Source of the DNA: Shewanella mesophila
GTDB lineage: Bacteria; Pseudomonadota; Gammaproteobacteria; Enterobacterales; Shewanellaceae
DNA: 64,000 nt
Direction: 5' to 3'
NCBI RefSeq assembly: GCF_019457515.1
Contig: NZ_CP080421.1
Span: forward strand, 4,030,001 to 4,094,000
The notes beneath the pieces were generated by a model, which saw only the letters and a program-made list of their open reading frames with translations, did not search any database and was not told the origin of the DNA. Positions 1 through 8,294 of this stretch are shown here, in pieces. A program made the position numbers and the translations under genes. Positions within the stretch are counted from its first letter, which is position 1. Every line of letters begins with the position of its first letter.

Positions 1-1
1 T

Positions 2-244
2 TCCGCTTATTTTGAGATCCAACATCGCTGCCCGCGCTGCGCCGATGTCGTTCATGTATTTCAGGCCATACCCGAAGTTGTCACCTGCCGCGGAATTACT
101 GGCGATATGGATCTACTCGTCTATGTCCAAGCTGAGTCGATGCGACGATTGCATGAGATCAGAGAGTATATCGATGCCCAAACCGATATCATCAAGATAA
201 AAACCCATGTCGTAATGAGCGAGTGGATCGACAACAGAGGTTAG
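2..244 (+). CDS. Lrp/AsnC-family transcriptional regulator, C-terminal part (cut by window edge)
   Basis: An open frame runs in from the left edge and stops with TAG at 242-244. The visible 80 residues begin SAYFEIQHRC and contain the RAM-type ligand-binding fold typical of Lrp/AsnC regulators: a block around VFQAIPEVVTCRGITGDMDL, then YVQAESMRRLHEI and the closing KTHVVMSEWID. The DNA-binding helix-turn-helix must lie outside the window. Such proteins form octamers that sense amino acids and act on nearby or distant promoters; the effector cannot be told from this fragment. The gene ends 120 bp before menD on the same strand, so it is not obviously part of the men operon. Confidence 0.8.
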   Translation, partial: SAYFEIQHRCPRCADVVHVFQAIPEVVTCRGITGDMDLLVYVQAESMRRLHEIREYIDAQTDIIKIKTHVVMSEWIDNRG

Positions 245-363
245 TGAGTTCCATTAGCTGGTTAAGCCGCGAATTTGGCTTTCATTAACAGTTTAGCCAC
301 TCAGTTTCCCTTAAAATTAAGTTAAAGATAAACTAGTGCAATCATTACCTTGGCCAAACAATT

Positions 364-2067
364 ATGCAGATTGAAAAAACAGCCGAATTGAATCTACTTT
401 GGGGTTCACTCATTTTAGAAGAACTTGCTCGCCTTGGTGTCCAGCACATCTGTATGGCACCGGGATCTCGCTCAACGCCATTAACACTTGCGGCAGCAAA
501 ACAGACGAAATTGAAGCAACATCTGCATTTCGATGAACGTGGATTAGCCTTTAAGGCGCTAGGGTTAGCCAAGGCAAGCTGTGCCCCCGTGGCTATCATT
601 ACCACCTCAGGAACCGCCGTCGCTAATCTTTATCCTGCAATCGTCGAAGCCTGGTTAACTCAGGTACCATTGATTGTATTGTCGGGCGACCGACCACCTG
701 AATTGCTCGACTGCGGTGCTAATCAAGCGATCGTTCAACCTGCAATTTTTGCCAACTATGCTCAGCAGGTAAATCTACCGACTCCCGATCTGAGCATTCG
801 ACCGGAAGCACTGCTGACCACCTTAGATGCGGCTATCACCAATCAAACTCAACCCGTACATATTAATTGTATGTACCGTGAGCCACTTTATCCTGGCACC
901 ATGAGCGCAGACTTTACCGACTATTTAAGCACACTGGGGAATTGGCAACATACCTCATCGCCTTATACTCAATATGCCAAGACTCACCTAGAGAGCGCGC
1001 CTACCTCTGATGCGCTGGCGAGATTTGTTCACGGAAAAGGCGTTATCGTCGTTGGCACCCTAACGCCACAACAACAGCCCCAACTCATTGTCGAGTTCGC
1101 GCACAAGCTTGGATGGCCACTGCTGACGGATGCTCAATCTCAACTGAGACAGCATGGTGCGGCCATAGGGAATATTGATCAATTACTGTTACAGCCCAAA
1201 GCCAGGGCACTATTGCAACAGGCCGATAAGGTATTAGTATTCGGTGGACGTTTATTGTCTAAACGCCTGATTAATTATCTAGATGAGCAAAAGTGGAAAA
1301 GCTACTGGCAAGTGTTACCCCAGCAGCAAAGGCTAGATCCAAGCCACAGTGCAAAACAGATCTGGCTAAGTTCATTAAGCTCTTTTACCTCACTACCTTG
1401 GCCACGCTCTTCTGAAGCCAATTGGGCCGCGCCGTTGATCGAGGTGAATGAAAGATTAGCCACCCTGTTTGAGCGGCAAATCGACCAAGGTGAATTTGGC
1501 GAAGCCCAAGTTATCCGTGCCATTGCGAGTCAGACAGATCAACAGTTATTTATTGGTAACAGCTTGCCCGTAAGACTATATGATATGTATGCGCCAATCA
1601 CTTCGGCGGCAGCCTCTGTCTACACTAACCGTGGCGCATCGGGTATCGATGGCTTGCTGGCGACCGCCTGTGGCATTGCCGCCCATAAGAAACAGCCAAC
1701 AACCCTTATCATTGGCGACCTGTCTCAATTACATGATCTGAATTCATTAGCCATTGCAGCCAAACAATCGAGCCCGTTAGTCATAGTGATCCTTAACAAT
1801 GATGGCGGCAATATTTTCAACCTATTACCTGTACCCGATGAGAAACTGCGTAGTGATTATTACCGGCTATCCCACGGTTTTGAGTTTGGTTACGGCGCAG
1901 CTATGTTCGGTATTGCCTACAACCAAATCGATGATATTGTCAGCTTCAATGAGGTCTATCGTGATGCCCTCGCCCACAATGGCCCATCGGTAATAGAGGT
2001 GAGTGTCGCGCAAGATCAGGCCAGCAATCAGATAGCCAAAATTGCAGCATGGATAACACAGAGCTAA
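364..2067 (+). CDS. menD: MenD, SEPHCHC synthase (menaquinone biosynthesis)
   Basis: The 567-residue product is a ThDP-dependent enzyme that joins isochorismate and 2-oxoglutarate to give 2-succinyl-5-enolpyruvyl-6-hydroxy-3-cyclohexene-1-carboxylate, an early step of menaquinone synthesis in the cytoplasm. The N-terminal MAPGSRSTPLTLAA block and the FDERGLAFKALG block are characteristic of MenD, and IGDLSQLHDLNSL followed by ILNNDGGNIFNLLP is the C-terminal ThDP-binding region. Length matches the family. It is the first gene of the men operon and its stop overlaps the likely menH start. Menaquinone is the quinone used in most anaerobic respiration in Shewanella, so this operon supports the reductase cassette at the other end of the window. 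Confidence 0.95.
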   Translation: MQIEKTAELNLLWGSLILEELARLGVQHICMAPGSRSTPLTLAAAKQTKLKQHLHFDERGLAFKALGLAKASCAPVAIITTSGTAVANLYPAIVEAWLTQVPLIVLSGDRPPELLDCGANQAIVQPAIFANYAQQVNLPTPDLSIRPEALLTTLDAAITNQTQPVHINCMYREPLYPGTMSADFTDYLSTLGNWQHTSSPYTQYAKTHLESAPTSDALARFVHGKGVIVVGTLTPQQQPQLIVEFAHKLGWPLLTDAQSQLRQHGAAIGNIDQLLLQPKARALLQQADKVLVFGGRLLSKRLINYLDEQKWKSYWQVLPQQQRLDPSHSAKQIWLSSLSSFTSLPWPRSSEANWAAPLIEVNERLATLFERQIDQGEFGEAQVIRAIASQTDQQLFIGNSLPVRLYDMYAPITSAAASVYTNRGASGIDGLLATACGIAAHKKQPTTLIIGDLSQLHDLNSLAIAAKQSSPLVIVILNNDGGNIFNLLPVPDEKLRSDYYRLSHGFEFGYGAAMFGIAYNQIDDIVSFNEVYRDALAHNGPSVIEVSVAQDQASNQIAKIAAWITQS

Positions 2068-2849
2068 TGTTGGCCTCAAGCTGCTATGGCGATCCGTCAA
2101 AACCTGCACTGGTATTGCTACATGGCTTTTTAGGTAACAAGCAAGACTGGCAAACACTTATGCCAAGACTGAGTCAGCACTTTTATTGTGTCTGTCTCGA
2201 TCTACCGGGTCATGGCGATAGCCCTAGCATCACACTTGATAAGCCAGGTTTTGTACAAGTGTCGCAAGTTATCGAACAGACACTTGCAGCACTTAATGTG
2301 TCTCACTTCCACCTGCTCGGCTATTCATTAGGTGGCCGTATCGCACTGCATATCGCACTGCTAATGCCGGAAAAAGTGCTTAGCATGACACTCGAATCCT
2401 GTCATTATGGTCTCGATAGCCAAGTATCACGCAGCGAAAGGCTCCAAAACGACGAGCAGTGGGATGAGCGCCTGCAACATCTTACGATGACGGAATTTCT
2501 AACGCTTTGGTATCGCCAAGCGGTATTTGCTGATCTGAGTGACGATGTGAGAGCAAACTTGATCAAACGTCGGGCGAACAATACCGCCGCAGCCCTTCGC
2601 AGCATCTATCTGGCGACTTCTTTGGGGCAGCAGCAACATTTGTCTAATATACCTAACCAATTAGTAGGTGATTGGCATTATTTTGTTGGGAAACAAGACA
2701 AAAAATTTATGCATTTGGCGCAGCAGTGGCAAAGCAAGGCGCCGATTAAGCTGCATTTCTTCGAAAATGCAGGTCATAATATCCACCTAGTAAGTAGCCA
2801 AGCTTTCTGTAATACCTTGATTCAACACCTTCTAAAGGATCGTACATGA
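2067..2849 (+). CDS. menH: MenH, SHCHC synthase (alpha/beta hydrolase)
   Basis: An alpha/beta-hydrolase that removes pyruvate from SEPHCHC to form 2-succinyl-6-hydroxy-2,4-cyclohexadiene-1-carboxylate. Visible motifs are LLHGFLGNKQDW (oxyanion region), the nucleophile elbow GYSLGGR, and the terminal GHNIHL histidine. The frame is open from ATG 2049, but ATG 2067 overlaps the menD stop as TAATG and places the LHGF motif at the same distance from the start as in E. coli MenH, so 2067 is preferred; neither start has a strong ribosome-binding site. It ends with an ATGA overlap with menC, indicating translational coupling. Confidence 0.9.
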   Translation: MLASSCYGDPSKPALVLLHGFLGNKQDWQTLMPRLSQHFYCVCLDLPGHGDSPSITLDKPGFVQVSQVIEQTLAALNVSHFHLLGYSLGGRIALHIALLMPEKVLSMTLESCHYGLDSQVSRSERLQNDEQWDERLQHLTMTEFLTLWYRQAVFADLSDDVRANLIKRRANNTAAALRSIYLATSLGQQQHLSNIPNQLVGDWHYFVGKQDKKFMHLAQQWQSKAPIKLHFFENAGHNIHLVSSQAFCNTLIQHLLKDRT

Positions 2850-3877
2850 CGCTCTTAACTCTTAGCCTATACAGTTATCAGATCCCGCTCGATAAACTGC
2901 TTCCTGTGGGAAATCAGCGTATTGAGACTCGAGAAGGTCTAGTGCTTCAAGTAAGCACAGAAACACAACGGCAAGCAGTAGAGATATCACCGCTATCAGG
3001 TATCGATGTTGATGGTCAGCCAATAACAGGCTTTAGTCAGGAAAGTATTGCAGAGGTTATACAAGTCCTCGTCGAATCCATGCCATCACTTCAAGGGCTA
3101 CATATAGACAAACTGTTAGATGTTGCCGACACGACGCCACTTGCATCTCTCGCCTATGGCCTCAGCCTGCTACATGCCAAACTGAATGGAAAACTATCCC
3201 TTCACCATGACAGTGCTGGCATTATTCCGCTGATCTATCGCCATCAAGATGAAGCCTCGGAGCATTTACAGCAACGCGTTAACGCATTAAGTAATAAGGT
3301 TCATGCGGTAAAGGTTAAAGTCGGACAAACCTCGATGGAAGATGAGATCCTACTCATACACCAAATCTTGGCTATTCGTCCCGATCTCAAGCTCAGACTC
3401 GATGCCAATCGCGCTTTTACTCTAGAGCAAGCGATCGATTTCTGCGCCTGCCTGCCATTGGCTTCAATTGAGTATATTGAAGAACCTTGCCACAGCGCCA
3501 AAGATAACGTGCAACTTTTCCAAACTGTGGGAATCCCTTTTGCATTAGATGAAAGCCTAAACGATAAAAGGTATCAATTTAACATGCTCCCAGGACTCAC
3601 AGCTTTAGTGCTTAAGCCTATGTTAATAGGGCACCTTAATCGCTTACAGCAACTTATCGAAGAGGCCAATGTTAATGGCGTTAGAGCCGTTATTAGCTCA
3701 AGCCTTGAAGCGAGCCTAGGCATCGAAGCACTCAAAGCGATAAGCCTCGAATGCACGCCAGATGAAATTCCAGGGTTAGACACCTTATCAGCCTTTAGCT
3801 GCGATCTTATTGTCTCTAGCGGAAAGCAACACTGCTTAAGCGTCGACGACTTAACCCTTATTCATCGGTGCAAATAG
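2846..3877 (+). CDS. menC: MenC, o-succinylbenzoate synthase
   Basis: A 343-residue enolase-superfamily enzyme that dehydrates SHCHC to o-succinylbenzoate. The KVKVG segment carries the catalytic lysine pair region, LRLDANRAF and EYIEEPC supply two metal-binding acidic residues, and FALDESL the third; SSSLEASLG is the distal substrate-binding segment. Length is a little above the E. coli enzyme but within the family range. The ATG overlaps the menH stop (ATGA at 2846-2849), and menE follows within 10 bp, so all four genes are probably one transcript. Confidence 0.92.
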   Translation: MTLLTLSLYSYQIPLDKLLPVGNQRIETREGLVLQVSTETQRQAVEISPLSGIDVDGQPITGFSQESIAEVIQVLVESMPSLQGLHIDKLLDVADTTPLASLAYGLSLLHAKLNGKLSLHHDSAGIIPLIYRHQDEASEHLQQRVNALSNKVHAVKVKVGQTSMEDEILLIHQILAIRPDLKLRLDANRAFTLEQAIDFCACLPLASIEYIEEPCHSAKDNVQLFQTVGIPFALDESLNDKRYQFNMLPGLTALVLKPMLIGHLNRLQQLIEEANVNGVRAVISSSLEASLGIEALKAISLECTPDEIPGLDTLSAFSCDLIVSSGKQHCLSVDDLTLIHRCK

Positions 3878-3886
3878 GAGTTATTG

Positions 3887-5362
3887 GTGGCCTTACTTAT
3901 CTCACCTGTGCATCACTCTGCGGTGGTAGCGCCAAAACAAACGGCCATCTATTTTTGGCAAAATAGGGCATACCACAGCCTAAGTTATTGTCAGCTGAGT
4001 AATATAGTCTCATCGGTTGCCACTCAACTTAAACAAGCAGGGCTTAAAGCTGGAGATCGTTTAGCCTGTATCGACAATAATTCAAAAGAGATGGTCATTC
4101 TGTATTGGGCATGTATCGATGCGAGTATCATCTTCTGCCCTTTGTCACCACGGTTCCCCAAAATACAAATTAGCGAGTTAAGTCAATGTTATCAGTTTGA
4201 TAGGTTCTGGGCGCCGCAACAATTTCAGCATCTTTTGCCTGAATCATCTCTAGAGATAGATTTTATAACCCCCCTAATTAACGCCACCCCAGAGACCATA
4301 GATAGCTCACAGCCAGCCAACATCATTTTGACCTCAGGCAGCAGCGGCCAACCTAAAGCCGCAGTGCATTGCTTAGCCAACCATATCTTCAGTGCCAAAG
4401 GCTCAAGCGAACTCATTGCGATTAATCAAGGCGACAACTGGCTACTGTCACTCCCGCTGTTCCATATAGGTGGGCTCGCGATTATCAATCGCTGCGCGCT
4501 CGATCAAGCGGCTATAACTCTTCCCGCAGCCGAACTGTCGCTAGGTGAACAACTACAACAGCTCACTCTGACCCATCTCTCTTTAGTTGCTACCCAGCTG
4601 ATTAGGTTGCTGGAACAAGACAAAAATGCACTCATAGGCATTAAGGCGCTGCTCCTTGGCGGAGGCGCTATTGGGTCATCGCTTCTGGATAAGCTCAAAC
4701 CGCTAGGAATAAACGCTTATACTAGCTACGGAATGACCGAGATGAGCTCTCAAATCACCACCGGATTGGCCACCAGTAAAGGCAGCAGTGGTAAGTTGTT
4801 AGCTGGACGCGAATTAAAGATTATTGAGCAGCAAATTTATGTCAAAGGTAAAACCCTGTTTATGGGCTACCTGGCACCCAACAACCCACCCAAAAGATCA
4901 CAAAACAAGCCTCAAGTATTAGAACCAGAGATCCACCAAGATATACAACAAGGCGGAAAAAGGCTTTGGCGACCACTAGACAATGAAGGCTGGTTTAACA
5001 CGCAAGATTTAGGTTATTGGGATGAAGAGGGAGATCTAGTTATTATTGGCCGCGCCGACAATATGTTTGTCTGTGGCGGCGAAAATGTGCAGCCAGAAGA
5101 GATTGAAGCCGCCCTTAAGCGCCATCCAAAAATCACCGATGCGATTGTCTTTCCAATACCAGACAGCGAATTTGGCTTCCTTCCCGCGGCGATTATCAAA
5201 GGCTGCGTTAGCGAAACCAGCGACCTTGATGATTTTGTACGCCAATATGTTGCCAGTTTTAAACGCCCAAGACAGTATTTTGCGTGGCCCAATATCGAAA
5301 TCGCTAGCCTTAAGGTTTCTCGCAAACAGCTTATCGCGGCAGTATTATACCAATCAGTATAA
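3887..5362 (+). CDS. menE: MenE, o-succinylbenzoate-CoA ligase
   Basis: An ANL-family adenylate-forming enzyme that activates o-succinylbenzoate with CoA. The AMP-binding P-loop ILTSGSSGQPKAAVH, the YGMTEMSSQ motif, the TQDLGYWDEEGDLVIIGR hinge and the C-terminal FKRPRQYF..LKVSRKQL segment with the adenylation lysine are all visible. The frame is open from TTG 3884, but GTG 3887 sits 6 bp after GGAG (3877-3880) and is the better start. It is the last gene of menDHCE and is followed by a bidirectional terminator shared with rpoH. An insert of charged, Gln- and Pro-rich residues lies around residues 330-365, between the ligase body and the hinge. Confidence 0.93.
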   Translation: MALLISPVHHSAVVAPKQTAIYFWQNRAYHSLSYCQLSNIVSSVATQLKQAGLKAGDRLACIDNNSKEMVILYWACIDASIIFCPLSPRFPKIQISELSQCYQFDRFWAPQQFQHLLPESSLEIDFITPLINATPETIDSSQPANIILTSGSSGQPKAAVHCLANHIFSAKGSSELIAINQGDNWLLSLPLFHIGGLAIINRCALDQAAITLPAAELSLGEQLQQLTLTHLSLVATQLIRLLEQDKNALIGIKALLLGGGAIGSSLLDKLKPLGINAYTSYGMTEMSSQITTGLATSKGSSGKLLAGRELKIIEQQIYVKGKTLFMGYLAPNNPPKRSQNKPQVLEPEIHQDIQQGGKRLWRPLDNEGWFNTQDLGYWDEEGDLVIIGRADNMFVCGGENVQPEEIEAALKRHPKITDAIVFPIPDSEFGFLPAAIIKGCVSETSDLDDFVRQYVASFKRPRQYFAWPNIEIASLKVSRKQLIAAVLYQSV

Positions 5363-5410
5363 GCGTTATAGCTAAGCAACTTTAACAATCCATTGAATTT
5401 TGGGCATAAA

Positions 5411-5437
5411 AAAACCTGCTTATTCGCAGGTTTTTTT
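5411..5437. terminator. Bidirectional intrinsic terminator between menE and rpoH
   Basis: The inverted repeat AACCTGC..GCAGGTT has a six-base loop and is flanked by A-runs on the left and T-runs on the right, so it can terminate both the converging menE and rpoH transcripts. Confidence 0.85.
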
Positions 5438-5450
5438 ATTGAGTAGCAGC

Positions 5451-6308
5451 TTAAACTTCCATGCGCCCTTTGAGCTTATTCATGGCGTTCTTTTCTAGCT
5501 GCCTGATACGTTCAGCAGAGACTTGATAGGTTGCGGCAAGCTCTTGCAATGTCGTCTTCTCATCATTCAACCAACGCGCTTGTAAAATATGTTGACTACG
5601 CTCATCAAGGGTCTTGATGGCTGCTAACAGTCGCGTTTGGTTATCTGATTCGAAATTATCATTTTCTACCTGAGACGCCAGATCTGAAGAGTGATCTTCA
5701 AGGTAGTGCACAGGTGAATAATCTTGATCATCATCGTTATCACTTGCAAGATCGAATGCGGGATCTTGCGCCGCCATACGTGATTCCATTTCGGTCACAT
5801 CGGCTTTAGAGACGCCCAGGTTTTCGGCAACCATAGTCACCTCTTCATCACTAAACCAGCCAAGACGTTTCTTAGCTTTGCGTAGATTGAAGAACAACTT
5901 GCGCTGCGCCTTAGTGGTTGCCACTTTAACGATACGCCAGTTTTTCAGCACATATTCATGGATTTCAGCTTTTATCCAATGAACAGCAAAAGAGACAAGA
6001 CGGACACCCACATCTGGATCAAAACGTTTTACCGCCTTCATCAAACCAATGTTACCCTCTTGGATAAGATCTGCCTGTGGCAGGCCATAGCCAGAATAAC
6101 CTTTAGCGACATGAACAACGAAACGAAGATGAGACATAATCAACTGCTTCGCAGCCTGAAGGTCACCAGTCTCTTGCAAACGCTTCGCTAGCTCATACTC
6201 TTCCTGAGGCTCCAACATACTAATGTTGTGCGCAGAATGAATATAAGCCTCTAAGCTACCGCTGCTTTGAGGGACAACTAGTGCCATTGATTGCGTTTGA
6301 CTTGTCAT
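5451..6308 (-). CDS. rpoH: RpoH, heat-shock sigma factor sigma-32
   Basis: A 285-residue group 3 sigma factor directing RNA polymerase to heat-shock promoters. Region 2 shows LRFVVHVAKGYSGYGLP, DLIQEGNIGLMKAVKRFDP and SFAVHWIKAEIHEYVLKNWR; the RpoH-specific box QRKLFFNLRK follows directly; region 4 carries the helix-turn-helix LQELAATYQVSAERIRQLE. The start at 6308 is supported by an AGGAG site on the minus strand five bases upstream. It lies downstream of ftsX with a 232-bp gap that contains its own promoter(s), the same order as in E. coli (ftsYEX-rpoH). Confidence 0.96.
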   Translation of the reverse strand: MTSQTQSMALVVPQSSGSLEAYIHSAHNISMLEPQEEYELAKRLQETGDLQAAKQLIMSHLRFVVHVAKGYSGYGLPQADLIQEGNIGLMKAVKRFDPDVGVRLVSFAVHWIKAEIHEYVLKNWRIVKVATTKAQRKLFFNLRKAKKRLGWFSDEEVTMVAENLGVSKADVTEMESRMAAQDPAFDLASDNDDDQDYSPVHYLEDHSSDLASQVENDNFESDNQTRLLAAIKTLDERSQHILQARWLNDEKTTLQELAATYQVSAERIRQLEKNAMNKLKGRMEV

Positions 6309-6425
6309 TAACGCTCCTACTTCTTGTCTTTCAAAAATTTAAAACTCTAAATGCCAACAGCTTAGAAAGCCGATACGCCTTGCAACGCTTTAAAGAAGTC
6401 GTTTTACACAAGGCTAAGCTGATGA

Positions 6426-6454
6426 ACTATCAACGATCTGACAGTCTATGTCAA
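6426..6454 (-). promoter_or_regulatory. Candidate sigma-70 promoter for rpoH
   Basis: On the minus strand a perfect TTGACA (6449-6454) is followed after 17 bp by GATAGT (6426-6431). This is upstream of the rpoH start at 6308 and downstream of ftsX. No convincing sigma-E or sigma-32 promoter was found by eye in the same gap. Confidence 0.4.
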
Positions 6455-6540
6455 TATTCTAGGTCAGGCAGATGCCAATTTCACCCAAAACTATGGACAT
6501 TTCAAGTGAACAATAGTTCATAAAGGGGATGATTGCGAGA

Positions 6541-7506
6541 TCATGACGGCTCTATAGCGCGCAAGTGTTGACGCACAGATAGATAGGAGCCTAACCAACC
6601 TAAAAACGAGGCAAGCAACACTAATTGACCTAACTCAACGACCGTTAATGACTGCATCTCCAAGCGACTACCATAGAGGCCTAATAGATCGGCAAGCGCG
6701 CCATCAAGATACCACACCAGCACATTGATAATGAGCCAAGCTAAGATACCACCAATCACTCCAAACCAGATCCCAGTATAAAGAAAGGGACGTTGGATAA
6801 AGCTTTCGGTGGCTCCAACTAATTTCATCACCTCAATTTCGGTGCGTCGATTCATGATAGCCAATCGAATGGTGTTACCAATCACGAGTACGACCGCCAA
6901 GACCAACAATACCGCAATAGCCAACACGGTACGTTCCAACAATCGCACCACGGCCTGCAAACGTTCTAGCCACTCAATATCCAGTCGACCGAAACTTACT
7001 TCCGGCTCTAGCTCCAGCTTCTTTAACAGCTCTCTGGCCCCATTTGGACTCGCATATTTCAGTCCTGGCGTAACGGTGATCACCGCAGGTAATGGGTTTT
7101 CATCTAAATAGGCAATCGCCTCACCAAATCCAGACAGACGTTGAAACTCATCCAATGCCTGATCACGATTGATATAATTTACCGCACTCACCTCTGAATA
7201 AGCGCTAATACGGGTGATCAAGCTCTGTATCGTACGTTCGCTTCTCCCCTCATTAATAAACAGGGATATCTCAGCCGCACTATTCCATGATTGAGTGATG
7301 GTTTCAGCATTCTTAACCAATACTTGTAATGCAGCCGGCAGACTAAGACTCACGCCCAATACCGCCATTGTCATCAGTGATGAGATAGGATTGCGCCATA
7401 ACTCCCCCATGCTGCCCATTGCATGCTGAATATGACGGATGAAGAACATCACTATGCGCCCAGTAAAAGGAAGTTTACTGCGAACTAATTGAGGTTTCTG
7501 ACTCAT
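6541..7506 (-). CDS. ftsX: FtsX, cell-division ABC transporter-like permease
   Basis: A 321-residue inner-membrane protein that partners FtsE in the divisome and transmits ATP hydrolysis to septal peptidoglycan hydrolase activators. A cytoplasmic N-terminal tail is followed by a first membrane segment (ISSLMTMAVLGVSLSLPAAL), a large periplasmic loop, and three more membrane segments, the usual four-helix FtsX layout. The motif MNRRTEIEVMKLVGAT near residue 220 is the family's cytoplasmic coupling segment. It begins 14 bp after the ftsE stop and has no clear terminator before rpoH. Confidence 0.95.
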   Translation of the reverse strand: MSQKPQLVRSKLPFTGRIVMFFIRHIQHAMGSMGELWRNPISSLMTMAVLGVSLSLPAALQVLVKNAETITQSWNSAAEISLFINEGRSERTIQSLITRISAYSEVSAVNYINRDQALDEFQRLSGFGEAIAYLDENPLPAVITVTPGLKYASPNGARELLKKLELEPEVSFGRLDIEWLERLQAVVRLLERTVLAIAVLLVLAVVLVIGNTIRLAIMNRRTEIEVMKLVGATESFIQRPFLYTGIWFGVIGGILAWLIINVLVWYLDGALADLLGLYGSRLEMQSLTVVELGQLVLLASFLGWLGSYLSVRQHLRAIEPS

Positions 7507-7520
7507 CTTTAGCTCCTCAA

Positions 7521-8204
7521 TTACAAGTTGGGTGAAGCTGAAAGCTCTTCACCACCGAGTATTCGACCTTGCTTCAAGGTCAAGGTACGATATTTCATTC
7601 GCGCGATTAACCCAAGATCATGAGTCGCGATAAGTACTGTCGTGCCCGAATCGTTAAAGGTCTCAAACAGGCGCAATATATCCATGGACAATTTGGGATC
7701 TAAGTTACCAGTAGGTTCATCGGCTAACAACAGTGGGGGCTTGTTGACAATAGCACGAGCAATGCCCACTCGCTGCTGCTCACCGCCGGATAACATGATG
7801 GGATAATGGCGCTCTTTGCCATACAGCCCCACCATATCGAGTGCGGCCAGAACACGCTTTTTTATCTCATGGAGTGCAAAACCTTCGATAACAAGAGGTA
7901 AGGCGATATTGTCAAATACACTACGATCCATCAGCAGGTGATGATTTTGGAAAATCATGCCGATATCACGGCGAAGATAGGGCACATCTTTAGGGCGAAT
8001 ATTAGCAATGTCATGACCGTTAATTGAAACACGTCCAGCATTCGCGCGTTCAATCACAGTAATTAACTTGAGTAAGGTACTCTTACCTGCGCCAGAGTGG
8101 CCAGTTAAAAATGCCATCTCTCCACGCTGCAGGTGAAAACTGACATCGCTGAGCGCCTTCTGTCCACCAGAATAAATTTTACTCACTTGCTCAAATCGAA
8201 TCAT
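7521..8204 (-). CDS. ftsE: FtsE, cell-division ATP-binding protein
   Basis: A 227-residue ABC ATPase of the divisome. Walker A is GHSGAGKST, the Q-loop lies in MIFQNHHLL, the signature is LSGGEQQR and Walker B is LLLADEPTGNLD, with the switch histidine in IATHDLGL. It forms a complex with FtsX encoded immediately downstream. The preceding gene on the strand is ftsY, but a hairpin with a short T-run lies in the 90-bp gap, so ftsEX may be partly uncoupled from ftsY transcription. Confidence 0.96.
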   Translation of the reverse strand: MIRFEQVSKIYSGGQKALSDVSFHLQRGEMAFLTGHSGAGKSTLLKLITVIERANAGRVSINGHDIANIRPKDVPYLRRDIGMIFQNHHLLMDRSVFDNIALPLVIEGFALHEIKKRVLAALDMVGLYGKERHYPIMLSGGEQQRVGIARAIVNKPPLLLADEPTGNLDPKLSMDILRLFETFNDSGTTVLIATHDLGLIARMKYRTLTLKQGRILGGEELSASPNL

Positions 8205-8255
8205 AAATGCCCAATCTTAGTTATTGCAAAGGTCTGCCTAGAGAAAGTGCGCCAG

Positions 8256-8279
8256 CAAAAACCCTCCAAATGGAGGGTT
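8256..8279 (-). terminator. Hairpin with T-run between ftsY and ftsE (possible attenuator)
   Basis: On the minus strand AACCCTCC pairs with GGAGGGTT across a four-base loop, followed by TTTTT. It is a weak intrinsic terminator or attenuator inside what is usually regarded as one operon. Confidence 0.5.
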
Positions 8280-8294
8280 GCACTTACAAGAAAA

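Noticed and set aside
12..200. Open frame of 62 codons at the left edge
   Set aside because: It lies in another frame of the Lrp/AsnC fragment, which has clear homology in the frame starting at position 2.
5046..5375. 109-codon plus-strand frame inside menE
   Set aside because: Shadow of menE in another frame; composition and lack of a start site argue against coding.
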